Assembly: GCF_023168165.1 (NCBI RefSeq) | Contig: NZ_BQYJ01000001.1 | Coordinates: 124,001-188,000, forward strand | DNA: 64,000 bases | Source: Niallia sp. NCCP-28 | Lineage (GTDB): Bacteria; Bacillota; Bacilli; Bacillales; Cytobacillaceae | Direction: 5' to 3' | In this document: positions 37,172 through 45,223 of the stretch, in pieces | How positions within the stretch are numbered: position 1 is the stretch's first letter | Layout: the number at the start of each line of letters is the position of its first letter | Program-made: the position numbers and the translations under genes | Notes under the pieces: model-generated | Databases searched by the model: none | Seen by the model: only the letters and a program-made list of their open reading frames with translations | What the model was told of the DNA's origin: nothing

Positions 37172-37920
37172 ACTTTCACAACCTTTATACGTGTTTTACT
37201 TGCATACATTTTACTTACTTCTTCATTAAGATGATTAGTTATAATAGTAGCTTCATGCAAATCTGCAATCTTAGAGAAATACACTTCCGAAAACTTGCTG
37301 CTATCTGCCAGTACATATGCTTCTCTCGAAAGTTTCATGGCTGCGTATTTCATCATCGCTTCTTCTTGGTCAGGTGTAGTATACCCTGAATTAGGATGAA
37401 TACCATTGACTCCCATAAAACATTTATCAAAACGATAATTATTTAAACTTAATAATGCGCCCCTGCCCACTAATGCATTGGTCTTTTCTTTTATATATCC
37501 CCCTATCAGATAGGTGCTGATCCCAAGTTTTATTAAGGGTTCCAAGTGCATTAGTCCATTCGTTACCACTACAATATTTTTATGTGCCAGATAGGGAATC
37601 ATCTCTGTTACAGATGACCCTGCGTCTAAATAGATGCTGTCCCCTTCTTCCACAAATTGCGCTGCAAATGAGGCGATTGCTTGTTTTTCATGACGGTTTT
37701 TGGATGTTTTTTCACTCATGCTTGGTTCAGTCAATTTCCCTTGCATTTTGCTTGCCCCGCCATGCACTCTTTTTAAAAAACCTTCTTCTTCCAATAATGT
37801 TAAATCACGTCTAATCGTCGATTCTGAAGTATGTGTTATTTCTACAAGTTCCTGTATTTTAACAATATTTTTTTCCCTAATTAACTGCAATATTAATTGA
37901 TGGCGTTCAGGTGTTAACAC
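37168..37920 (-). CDS. fruR: DeoR-family regulator of the fructose operon
   Basis: A 250-residue repressor. The N-terminal helix-turn-helix is TPERHQLILQLIRE to HTSESTIRRDLTLLEEEGFLKRVHGGA. The C-terminal DeoR sensor domain has YLDAGSSVTEMIPYL, VVTNGL and VGRGALLSLNNYRFDKCFMGVNGI. In this context it most likely responds to fructose 1-phosphate and represses its own operon. It is the first gene, directly downstream of the cre-containing promoter. Confidence 0.92.
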   Translation of the reverse strand: MLTPERHQLILQLIREKNIVKIQELVEITHTSESTIRRDLTLLEEEGFLKRVHGGASKMQGKLTEPSMSEKTSKNRHEKQAIASFAAQFVEEGDSIYLDAGSSVTEMIPYLAHKNIVVVTNGLMHLEPLIKLGISTYLIGGYIKEKTNALVGRGALLSLNNYRFDKCFMGVNGIHPNSGYTTPDQEEAMMKYAAMKLSREAYVLADSSKFSEVYFSKIADLHEATIITNHLNEEVSKMYASKTRIKVVKV

Positions 37921-37974
37921 CTATTCACATCCCCTTTTTTAGAGTATGTGCTTGCTTTATATAGCATATAATAC

Positions 37975-37988
37975 TGTAATCGATTTCA
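37975..37988. promoter_or_regulatory. CcpA cre site upstream of fruR
   Basis: TGAAATCGATTACA (minus strand) matches the cre consensus TGWAANCGNTNWCA at every position. It lies about 55-70 nt before the fruR start and overlaps the likely promoter region, so it should mediate glucose repression. Confidence 0.88.
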
Positions 37989-38108
37989 ATGAGCAAGCAT
38001 TTTCTTTCAAAATTCGTCAAAAAGTTTCATATTTTGATAGTTTGTGAACGTTTTTCGTATTTTCAGTTTTTTTCTTTATTTTTTTAAATAACCGTTGTTA
38101 AATCCTCC

Positions 38109-38220
38109 TATTGATTTCCGCTTCAAGCGTTCGCTTTGCGCGGGCGATCCGGTCGCCTGCAATGTCTCCCTTTTACTCGCTTCTCCCGCAGGAGTCTCAC
38201 ACCTTTTGCTCCAATCAATA
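38109..38220. repeat. 112-bp element with terminal inverted repeats
   Basis: TATTGATT at 38109-38116 and AATCAATA at 38213-38220 are perfect inverted copies flanking a GC-richer core (CGCGGGCGATCCGGTCGCC, then TTCTCCCGCAGGAGTCTCAC). The surroundings are AT-rich. It has no coding capacity. It resembles the short dispersed elements common in Bacillus spacers; that comparison is from memory. Confidence 0.6.
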
Positions 38221-38356
38221 AAGTGTCTCAAAATCAACAATAAGCTTTAACATAACCTGAAAAAAGCTGAAATTCCCTCCTACTATTAGCTTTATTATTG
38301 TATTTCTTCTATAATGAAAAAATCGACAAAATTTTTCAGGAAAAGGATTTAATAAA

Positions 38357-38704
38357 ATGAACAAAATCTCCTACTATTATTTAGAATTAGTTAAGTTGAT
38401 TATTACCGCTATTATTCTTTTTGCACTGTTTGGTGTAATCAATGATGCAATTATTGAAGGAATAACTGGATCATCTTTCCCAAACCCTGATTTTCTTCAG
38501 TATAAAGGCTCTCATGCTTTATACATTTTACAGCATATCGCTTGCGCACTTCTCGTATTTGTTTTGTACAAAAATACCATTCAATTTATTGGTTTCAACA
38601 AAAATAAAAAAGGAAAGAAACTTTCTCCGAAATGGTCAAAAACCATCATCTATTCTTCCTTTTTGATAATTATTATTTATTATTTATTTTTATTGCTGCA
38701 ATAA
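38357..38704 (+). CDS. Hypothetical small membrane protein
   Basis: A 115-residue protein with three hydrophobic helices (about residues 10-32, 50-68 and 93-113) separated by an acidic loop and a basic KNKKGKKLSPK loop. RBS AAAAGGA precedes the ATG. I do not recognise a family. It stands alone between the fru operon (divergent) and the DnaQ-like gene (convergent), with no functional context. Confidence 0.6.
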   Translation: MNKISYYYLELVKLIITAIILFALFGVINDAIIEGITGSSFPNPDFLQYKGSHALYILQHIACALLVFVLYKNTIQFIGFNKNKKGKKLSPKWSKTIIYSSFLIIIIYYLFLLLQ

Positions 38705-38970
38705 TTCACCCATCTTTCTATTTCATCTGTTTTTTTTGCTTCTAAAAAAATGATTGCGGAAATGGACAGAATAAGTTGCCACCAAATCAACATATAGATG
38801 TTTTCATCCACTGCATCATTGCATATAGCTATCAATCACACCAAATGTTTTCGATTTTAAGGAGAAGCGGCTTTTTCGAGCAAAAATCAAGACAATACAT
38901 CAAAATCAATCATGTTGATAATGGATTTTACGAGTTATAAAAAAGCCGCACCAGCAAAAGAATACAAAAC

Positions 38971-39012
38971 AAAAAAAAGAAGCTGTAATCGAGATTACAG
39001 CTTCTTTTTTTT
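38971..39012 (-). terminator. Terminator after the DnaQ-like gene
   Basis: AAGAAGCTGTAATC and ATTACAGCTTCTT form a perfect stem with long A and T runs outside it. It ends 12 nt from the stop codon of the gene at 39024. Confidence 0.93.
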
Positions 39013-39023
39013 GTTTCAGCACC

Positions 39024-39752
39024 CTAGCGCTTTGCGAATCTTTCATATATATCCTGCAAAGTGTTACAGCCCATCTCCTGTGCCTTGCACAAATATTGCG
39101 ACCAGAGAATAGCTGTTAGTTTTGCATCACCTAATGCATGATGACGATTTTCAATGGGGATTTCACTGTATTTGCACCAATCTTCCAACGTGATAATGGA
39201 ATGATTAGGCGCCACAATTTTAAATAAAAAAGAGGTATCAACAATACGATGCTTAAAAGGTGTTTTAAATTGCTTCCAACATGCAGATTGCATAAAGTTT
39301 TTTTCATGTGAAGAGTGATGGGCGACTAATGTATCATCTTTAATAAATTCAAAAAACTTCACCATTACTTCTGATAAATTCGGCGCGTCCAATAAATCAT
39401 CGTTGCTAATGCCAGTCAAGTCTGTAATTTCTCCAGGCACTTCTTCCTTAATGTGAACCAACGAGTAAAATTGCTCCTCCTGTATTTCACAGCCTATGAC
39501 TTTTACCGCTCCAATAGAAATAATCTGATCTCCCTTTTCAGGGAAAAAACCAGTTGTTTCAATATCAAATACAACTGTTTTTAAATCCTGCAAAACGAGG
39601 CGGCTTGCCACCTCCACTTTTAAATCCTTTTGAAACTGCCTCATAAATGCAAGCTGCTGAGAATTAAATCCTGATGAATTTGTATTTAACACACTTGAAT
39701 TTACTTTTCCATACAAATCTCGCATATACTGAAGAAAAGATTCTACCCCCAT
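39024..39752 (-). CDS. DnaQ-like 3'-5' exonuclease
   Basis: A 242-residue DEDDh exonuclease. Exo I is VVFDIETTGFFPEKGDQI, Exo II LVAHHSSHEKNFM, and Exo III RHHALGDAKLTAILW, so all acidic residues and the general-base histidine are present. An extra 60-residue helical N-terminus precedes the domain. Such stand-alone proteins are not the replicative proofreading subunit, and the substrate may be RNA or a nucleotide. The ATG at 39752 lies two bases past the stop codon of the DUF294 gene, so the pair is translationally coupled. Confidence 0.85.
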   Translation of the reverse strand: MGVESFLQYMRDLYGKVNSSVLNTNSSGFNSQQLAFMRQFQKDLKVEVASRLVLQDLKTVVFDIETTGFFPEKGDQIISIGAVKVIGCEIQEEQFYSLVHIKEEVPGEITDLTGISNDDLLDAPNLSEVMVKFFEFIKDDTLVAHHSSHEKNFMQSACWKQFKTPFKHRIVDTSFLFKIVAPNHSIITLEDWCKYSEIPIENRHHALGDAKLTAILWSQYLCKAQEMGCNTLQDIYERFAKR

Positions 39753-39753
39753 G

Positions 39754-40737
39754 TTAACACCCTTTTTCAATTATCCTTTGAACCTGTTGATATAATTTTA
39801 TTCCGTTTCTCAGCAATTGTTTAATTTCTTGTCTTTCTTCTTTTGTCAATTGATTAATATTTAAAAAATGAACATCGCTGTATGTTTTGGCATTTCTAAA
39901 TAAACCAATTCGATAGGCTAATATTTCAGCAAAATATTTTTCATAAGGAATTAGAATTGTTTGGTAACGCTCCATGGTTTTTAATCGATTCATTCTTTCC
40001 AACGTGGAGGTTTCTTGAATACCTTCTTTGATGGCAAGCAGCCTAATGGAATTGACATACGGCAAATACAGCGTATTCTTTAAATGAATCGAGCCTTTAT
40101 GAGGACCTGTTCTTTCTACAAAAAACTGGCCAAAAATGCCGACACCTTTTTTGATTCTCATGACATTGTTAGAAAATCGTTTTAAAAGGGAAGGCTTAAA
40201 AAAACGATATTCATGAATAAACGTTCGCAGCTCCTCTACATAAACAGCGTCACCTGCGAGTTTTCTAGCATCATAAAAAATTTGCAAAAACCGTATCGTT
40301 TCCCAACTCCCTGTTTCCATCCATTTCAACAGCTGTTTCTGCCAATCGTCTAGTGATCTGCACCAAATAGGATTGCTGCTCATTACATTTCCTTCACAAT
40401 AGGAATAGCCTACTTCATTGAGCGCATCGCTTAATTTTTTGCCAAATGTTAAAAAATACTGCTGATGACTGGCACTTGTTTCCTTAAAAATAATGCCGTG
40501 GTCCTGATCACTGAACAATCCTTGTTCCAATCTTCCTGCACTGCCAGTGACAAACCAGACAAATTCACAAGGAGGCCTTCCGGCAGAAGTTATATAATCT
40601 TCTAAAGCTACTGCAAAAACCTTTTTTAAGATTTCATCATGACACCTGTTTAATTGCACATTTGTTTCTGATGCTTTCTTAATTTGTGTTTTTTTATATT
40701 CCTTTATTTGACTGATTCGAATAGTATAAGAGCACAT
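39754..40737 (-). CDS. DUF294-type putative nucleotidyltransferase
   Basis: A 327-residue protein with a nucleotidyltransferase-like core of the GlnD/DUF294 type. The signature is TGSAGRLEQGLFSDQDHGII near residue 65, where the GS and the DQD acidic pair would bind nucleotide and metal, followed by the helical DUF294 C-terminal substrate-binding domain. No CBS or cNMP-binding domain is attached, unlike many relatives. The partner DnaQ-like exonuclease follows at once; the pairing recurs in many bacteria. A protein or nucleotide substrate cannot be named. A start downstream of residue 1 is possible because no strong RBS precedes it. Confidence 0.75.
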   Translation of the reverse strand: MCSYTIRISQIKEYKKTQIKKASETNVQLNRCHDEILKKVFAVALEDYITSAGRPPCEFVWFVTGSAGRLEQGLFSDQDHGIIFKETSASHQQYFLTFGKKLSDALNEVGYSYCEGNVMSSNPIWCRSLDDWQKQLLKWMETGSWETIRFLQIFYDARKLAGDAVYVEELRTFIHEYRFFKPSLLKRFSNNVMRIKKGVGIFGQFFVERTGPHKGSIHLKNTLYLPYVNSIRLLAIKEGIQETSTLERMNRLKTMERYQTILIPYEKYFAEILAYRIGLFRNAKTYSDVHFLNINQLTKEERQEIKQLLRNGIKLYQQVQRIIEKGC

Positions 40738-40839
40738 TCATGCACTTCCCTTTATAAAAGATAAACGGTGGATAAAAAGGATATCCTCCTAAAACAGCGA
40801 GCCTAGCCGTTTGTTACGTTTGTTTTACGCATGTTATAT

Positions 40840-40867
40840 ATTATAACATTCTTTCAGATGAAGTGAA
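40840..40867 (-). promoter_or_regulatory. Promoter of the DUF294-DnaQ pair
   Basis: On the minus strand TTCACT (40867-40862), 16 nt and TATAAT (40845-40840). The -10 lies within the palindrome TGTTATATATTATAACA. The promoter abuts the repeat copy at 40871-40912. Confidence 0.6.
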
Positions 40868-40870
40868 TCT

Positions 40871-40912
40871 CCAATTAGGCTTTTTACTGGCAGGTTTCTC
40901 CCCACTTCCATC
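40871..40912 (+). repeat. Dispersed intergenic repeat, copy B
   Basis: It reads CCAATTAGGCTTTTTACTGG then CAGGTTTCTCCCCACTTCCA, the closest relative of the copy at 13087-13120, in the opposite orientation. Confidence 0.58.
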
Positions 40913-40987
40913 ACTTGTTTCTTCTTCTAATTTTGTCGCGGAAATCCAACTTGCCATTGAGCCAGATAAAGCGCACATCATAATTCA

Positions 40988-41178
40988 TTGACTGCTCCCA
41001 CAGCTGAAGCAGTAGAATTCCCACCCCAAAGCTCGTTAAATAGAATCTTCTTTCACACGTTCTATTTGCTGCAAGTTTTCCTATGTCATACAAACCTTCG
41101 GTTCGCAAAAAGAGCCTAATCTCTAGCGACTCTCATTAGGCTACCCCCGTGTGCCCCACGGTTCTAAACGAATAACAT
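40988..41178 (-). ncRNA. Putative omega-RNA (reRNA) and right end of the TnpB element
   Basis: Directly behind the tnpB stop, three stems follow in order. They are CCGTG/CACGG around 41145-41160, AGCCTAAT/ATTAGGCT (41142-41112), and a final hairpin TCTACTGCTTCAGCTGTGGGA ending GCAGTCAA near 40988. This order is typical of the 3' scaffold RNA of IS200/IS605 TnpB elements. The bases below 40988 would be the guide. The exact ends are estimates. Confidence 0.7.
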
Positions 41179-42372
41179 TCATTCGCTTTTTGAAAGGATT
41201 CTCAATCCTTCGGCCAAGATGTTTTTTGCCGCATTTTGGTCTCTGTCGTGTTTAGTTTGACAACTTGGACATTGCCATTCCCGAATAGCTAAGTTTTTCG
41301 TTTTTTTATTTTTAAACCCACACTGACTACACAATTGAGAAGAAGCATAGTTAGAACCAACTACCACCAGTTCTTTGCCGTACCATTCACACTTATAAGT
41401 GAGTATTCTTCGAAACTCTGCCCACGACACATCCGAAATAGCCTTTGCCAGATTGCCATTTTTTAATAGATTTTTTACACGAATGTCCTCCATGCTAATT
41501 ACTTGGTTTTCGTGAACCAGCATTGTCGTGATCTTCTGTAGAAAATCTTCTCTCGCATTGGCCATTTTTTCGTGTGTTCTTGCTACTTTTTTCTTTTGTT
41601 TCCACCAATTCCGGCTTCCAATTACTCGTCTAGAAAGAATTCGTTGCTCTTTTTTCATTTTTTCTTCTACACGATAGAAAAATTTAGGATTATGTATAAC
41701 AGTGCCATCTGAAAGGGTGACAAATGCTTTCAACCCAACATCCACACCTGTTTGGAACATACTGATTTGAGTCGGTTCTTTTCCCACTTCTGCTAAAACA
41801 GAAACAAAATATTTACCGGAAGGTGTTCTTCGAACGGTTGCGCCGATGATTCTTCCTGTCACTTCTCTTGATTTAGCAAAACGAACTTTCCCTACTTTCG
41901 GCAAGGTGATATAGTTTTCCTCTACTATTCGTATCGTTCCGACACCTTTATTATAGTTACATTTGGAAGTGTACGACTGCATTTCATTCTTTTTGGATTT
42001 AAATTTCGGTTTACCTTTTTCTTTTTTATAATAAGCATTGTAGGCTTCTCCTAGATGTTGAAGTGCATTTTGAATAGCAGTAGAATCTACTTCTTTTAAC
42101 CAGGAAGTGATTTTCTTAAAAGCCGTATTTTCTTTCATCGAAGCATTTGCATTGTATCGAGGACCTTTCCATTCATTGGAAAGCAACTGTCCATTTTGAA
42201 CCATTTCTTCGGTGATCCACCATAACAAGTCCTTCTCTTTTTGTTTTCTCAACGCCACATTATAAGAATAGCGACAACAACCGATTGTTCTATTGATTTG
42301 AGTAGCTTGTTCCTCAGTTGGGTACAAACGGAATTTAAATCCTTTATGATAGGTCGTATTATTTTCCGTCAT
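41179..42372 (-). CDS. tnpB: RNA-guided nuclease TnpB of an IS200/IS605-family element
   Basis: A 397-residue, apparently intact TnpB. The N-terminal helical domain starts KGFKFRLYPTEEQATQINRT. The RuvC-I Asp is in TGVDVGLKAFVTLSDG, the RuvC-II Glu in VISMEDIRVKNLL, the zinc ribbon is CSQCGF...CPSC and the RuvC-III Asp is in HDRDQNAAKNIL. TnpB uses an omega-RNA to cut DNA and helps maintain the element. No TnpA (Y1 transposase) is present, so mobility depends on another copy. The ATG at 42372 follows GTGAGGGGA. It sits between amtB and the DUF294 pair. Confidence 0.94.
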   Translation of the reverse strand: MTENNTTYHKGFKFRLYPTEEQATQINRTIGCCRYSYNVALRKQKEKDLLWWITEEMVQNGQLLSNEWKGPRYNANASMKENTAFKKITSWLKEVDSTAIQNALQHLGEAYNAYYKKEKGKPKFKSKKNEMQSYTSKCNYNKGVGTIRIVEENYITLPKVGKVRFAKSREVTGRIIGATVRRTPSGKYFVSVLAEVGKEPTQISMFQTGVDVGLKAFVTLSDGTVIHNPKFFYRVEEKMKKEQRILSRRVIGSRNWWKQKKKVARTHEKMANAREDFLQKITTMLVHENQVISMEDIRVKNLLKNGNLAKAISDVSWAEFRRILTYKCEWYGKELVVVGSNYASSQLCSQCGFKNKKTKNLAIREWQCPSCQTKHDRDQNAAKNILAEGLRILSKSE

Positions 42373-42581
42373 TCCCCTCACCCCCCATACGAACATATGA
42401 TCCTATTATTATCATATTTTGAAAACAAAAAAGGCAAGTGAAACCACTATTGTCTTCCTTATATTTCCAGATACTTGAAGTACCGCAAACCGTTGTTTTT
42501 GCGGCACTCCGTATCTGACCTCACTTTCATCCCACCCCTGAAGGAGTAGACTTTCTCGTTCGGAAAATCTGTAAAATAATC

Positions 42582-42607
42582 GGAGCCTCACTATAATAGC
42601 GAGGCCC
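42582..42607 (-). terminator. Terminator of amtB
   Basis: On the minus strand GCCTCGCTAT and ATAGTGAGGC form a stem with a minimal loop, followed by ATTATTTT, 14 nt past the amtB stop. Confidence 0.7.
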
Positions 42608-42621
42608 TCATGTCTTTTTTA

Positions 42622-43887
42622 TTATATGTTTTTGCTTTCTTCATTAGGAAGGAAAGCTTCTGGATATCCGTATGTTCCATGTTCACTAATATCCAAGCCC
42701 ATAATCTCTTCTTCCTCGGATACACGAATTCCGCTTACTTTTTTGATAGCCAATAAGATAATATAACTTACAGCAAATGCGAAGATTGCACATGTTACAA
42801 CACCTAACGCCTGAACTCCTAATTGATGGAAACCGCCTCCGTAGAATAATCCAGGCTTACCTACTGTAGCAAGCTCTTTTGTTGCAAACAAACCATTTGA
42901 TAAAGTTCCCCAAACACCTGCAGTACCATGTACAGATAATGCAAAAATCGGATCATCAATTTTTCTGTTTTCAAAGAAACGAACACTATAGAATACTAAT
43001 ACTCCAGCAACTAAACCAATCACAACTGCTGCCCATGTATCAACGAATGCACATGATGCTGTAATTGCAACTAATCCTGCAAGAGCCCCATTTAAAATGG
43101 TTGTAATATCCGATTTCCCCAAAACAAGCCAAGAGATAAATAATGCAGAAACTGCTCCGGCAGCAGCCGCTAAATTTGTATTTAATGCAACAAACCCAAA
43201 AAAACCATCTGCTACAGAAACTGTACTTCCTGCGTTAAATCCAAACCAGCCAACCCAAAGGATAAGAACGCTTAGTGCTGTGTATACTTGGTTATGTCCA
43301 AAAATCGGATTGGCCGAACCATCCGCATTATATTTGCCAATACGTGGTTTTAATAGAATAGTAGCCGCCAACGCTGCCATTGCACCAGTCAAATGAACTA
43401 CTGTAGAACCGGCGAAGTCTTGTTTTCCATGTTCAGCCAACCAGCCGCCGCCCCAAATCCAGTGGGCAATGACCGGATATACAATCGCAGAGAATAAAAG
43501 TGAAAAAATAACATAAACAGATAATTTCGCACGTTCTGCAAAACCGCCAAGAGCAATTGTTAAAGAAATTCCAGCAAAAGCTAATTGGAACACAAAAAAT
43601 ACGGATGTTTGTAACGCTGCACCATCTGCTTGTGCGCCAGAATAGAAGAAATCAGTTAACCCAACAAAAAAGTTGCCATTTCCTCCAAAGATAAACCCAT
43701 ATCCAACAGCCCAGAATACTAATGATGAAACCCCAAATGTAAAGACTGTTTTACCAGCAATATGTCCAGCATTTTTCATTCTTGTAGAACCTGCTTCTAA
43801 TAAAATGAAACCACCTAACATAAAAATAACTAAAATTGCAGCAACCATCGTCCACAAGCTGTTCATTAAAAACTCTAATTCTTCCAT
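42622..43887 (-). CDS. amtB: Ammonium transporter
   Basis: A 421-residue Amt-family channel (nrgA in B. subtilis) with 11 predicted helices. It carries GGFILLEAGSTRMKNAGHI early, AGSTVVHLTGAMAALAA in the middle, FNAGSTVS, the pore aspartate/histidine motif VVHLTG and late SVHGTAGVWGTLSNGLFA. It takes up ammonium under nitrogen limitation. The PII gene glnK/nrgB that normally follows is absent; the TnpB element lies in that position. A near-perfect GlnR/TnrA box is upstream (43934-43950). Confidence 0.96.
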   Translation of the reverse strand: MEELEFLMNSLWTMVAAILVIFMLGGFILLEAGSTRMKNAGHIAGKTVFTFGVSSLVFWAVGYGFIFGGNGNFFVGLTDFFYSGAQADGAALQTSVFFVFQLAFAGISLTIALGGFAERAKLSVYVIFSLLFSAIVYPVIAHWIWGGGWLAEHGKQDFAGSTVVHLTGAMAALAATILLKPRIGKYNADGSANPIFGHNQVYTALSVLILWVGWFGFNAGSTVSVADGFFGFVALNTNLAAAAGAVSALFISWLVLGKSDITTILNGALAGLVAITASCAFVDTWAAVVIGLVAGVLVFYSVRFFENRKIDDPIFALSVHGTAGVWGTLSNGLFATKELATVGKPGLFYGGGFHQLGVQALGVVTCAIFAFAVSYIILLAIKKVSGIRVSEEEEIMGLDISEHGTYGYPEAFLPNEESKNI

Positions 43888-43933
43888 TTTGAGCTTTCCC
43901 CCTTTATATTATGTATATTATCTTTACTTTAAG

Positions 43934-43950
43934 TGTCACATTTCCTAACA
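43934..43950 (-). promoter_or_regulatory. GlnR/TnrA-type operator upstream of amtB
   Basis: TGTTAGGAAATGTGACA on the minus strand matches TGTNANAWWWTNTNACA with a single mismatch at position 7. It lies about 50-65 nt before the start codon. TTGACA with TAAAAT lies a little further upstream. Confidence 0.8.
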
Positions 43951-44156
43951 CTTTATTAACTTTATTTTACCCATATTAAATTTTCTGTCAATACGATTTC
44001 TTTATTTAATTTTCAAAAAAATGAAATAATTATTTGTTTCCCTTTATTTTACGTGATCTAATAGCCTTTTAGAATAAAAAACTATTTTTTTATGAACAAA
44101 CAAGGAAAGCGCTACCATAATTGTTCGTCATTCTTTTTTCTACCTTCTCCATAATA

Positions 44157-44203
44157 AAAGGGGTGTATTAATATGCCAGATACATGACATATTAATACAC
44201 CCC
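44157..44203 (-). terminator. Terminator after the YjcZ-like gene
   Basis: GGGGTGTATTAATATG and CATATTAATACACCCC form a perfect 16-bp stem. On the minus strand it is followed by TTTTATTAT. Confidence 0.9.
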
Positions 44204-44226
44204 AGTAACCTAAATTTTGCTTGCAA

Positions 44227-44370
44227 TTAGCAAATAAATGTCGCACCAACGATAATCAACAAGATAAATAATACTACGATTAATGCAAATCCGCCGCCGT
44301 ATCCAACTCCACCAGCATATCCACAACCACCGTATCCATATCCTGCTCCATAACCGTAACCACCGTACAT
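44227..44370 (-). CDS. YjcZ-family small sporulation peptide
   Basis: A 47-residue protein. The first half is glycine/tyrosine-rich ([15 protein letters not shown]) and the second half is one hydrophobic helix ending IIVGATFIC. This is the YjcZ/YhaL-type architecture found in Bacillus spore-associated peptides. RBS GAAGG precedes the ATG at 44370. It has its own strong terminator. It is too short for standard ORF cut-offs. Involvement in sporulation is family knowledge. Confidence 0.88.
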   Translation of the reverse strand: MYGGYGYGAGYGYGGCGYAGGVGYGGGFALIVVLFILLIIVGATFIC

Positions 44371-44552
44371 AAAACCTTCCCCTTTCTACATATATATTTT
44401 AATCGTTAACAACCTCACGTTAACGAGGAAGCTTTTTGCTAAAGAATTTCTTCCTTAACACTTCCTTACAAAACATCATATGCAAGTATTTCTAATTGGG
44501 TTTGGGTAAATGTCTATGTTCCGCAAAAAACCTATTGTATTTTATTATTCAC

Positions 44553-45206
44553 CTATACTAATATACTTTCTTCTAATTGTTTTGCACGATGAAATGGAGA
44601 ATCCCCATAGCTGATTTCAGAAATAACTGCCACTCCATCTCCTCCAGCATCCATCACTTTTTTGGCATTTTTGGATGTAATCCCGCCAATTCCGACAATA
44701 GGAAGATCGATGCCCCTCGCTTTCAGCTCTTGAATTAATTTTGTGCCCTGCACTTTTTTAGCATCTTTTTTTGTATTAGTAGGGAAAATGGGACCGATCC
44801 CCACATAATCAGCGCCAGCAGCAATTGCTTTTTCAACCTCTTCAACCGTATGTGCTGACACACCTAACATCCTATCTCCAATTTTCTTTTTCACAAATGC
44901 CGGAGATTCATCCTCCTGGCCGATATGCACCCCATCCGCATCTATTTCAATGGCCAAATCCACATCATCATTGATGATAAAAGGAACCTGATATTCATCA
45001 CAAATTTCCTTCCATCTTCGAGCAAGTTCTATTTTCTCCTTGCCTGTACAGGATCCGTCTCCCTTTTCACGAAATTGAAAAATCGTCACTCCGCCTTTTA
45101 GCGCTTCTGTTAAAACAAATTCATGTTCATGATTTGTATTATTGCTGCCCATGATAAAATATACTTTCAATTTCTCTCGGATCCATTCCTTACTGTATCT
45201 GCTCAA
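44553..45206 (-). CDS. thiE: Thiamine-phosphate synthase
   Basis: Joins HMP-pyrophosphate and thiazole phosphate to thiamine phosphate. It is a 217-residue TIM barrel. Landmarks are FQFREKGDGS, FIINDDVDLAIEIDADGVHIGQED, GADYVGIGPIFPTNTKKDA and VGIGGIT. It is the last gene of thiM-thiD-thiE under the TPP riboswitch. No obvious terminator follows. Confidence 0.96.
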   Translation of the reverse strand: MSRYSKEWIREKLKVYFIMGSNNTNHEHEFVLTEALKGGVTIFQFREKGDGSCTGKEKIELARRWKEICDEYQVPFIINDDVDLAIEIDADGVHIGQEDESPAFVKKKIGDRMLGVSAHTVEEVEKAIAAGADYVGIGPIFPTNTKKDAKKVQGTKLIQELKARGIDLPIVGIGGITSKNAKKVMDAGGDGVAVISEISYGDSPFHRAKQLEESILV

Positions 45207-45223
45207 TCTTTAGCCCTTCTTTC

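Larger units (their letters stand above)
40988..42516 (-). mobile_element. IS200/IS605-type element (tnpB-only)
   Basis: It comprises the left-end hairpin (42468-42516; AGATAC/GTATCT outside, AGTGCCGCAAA/TTTGCGGTACT inside), tnpB, and the omega-RNA/right end. Boundaries are approximate because IS605 elements make no target duplication. A second right-end-like hairpin (42525-42560) lies just outside the left end. Confidence 0.65.

Noticed and set aside
40911-41108. 65-codon frame downstream of tnpB
   Set aside because: It lies inside the omega-RNA/right-end structure, has no RBS, and is explained by the scaffold RNA and its flank.
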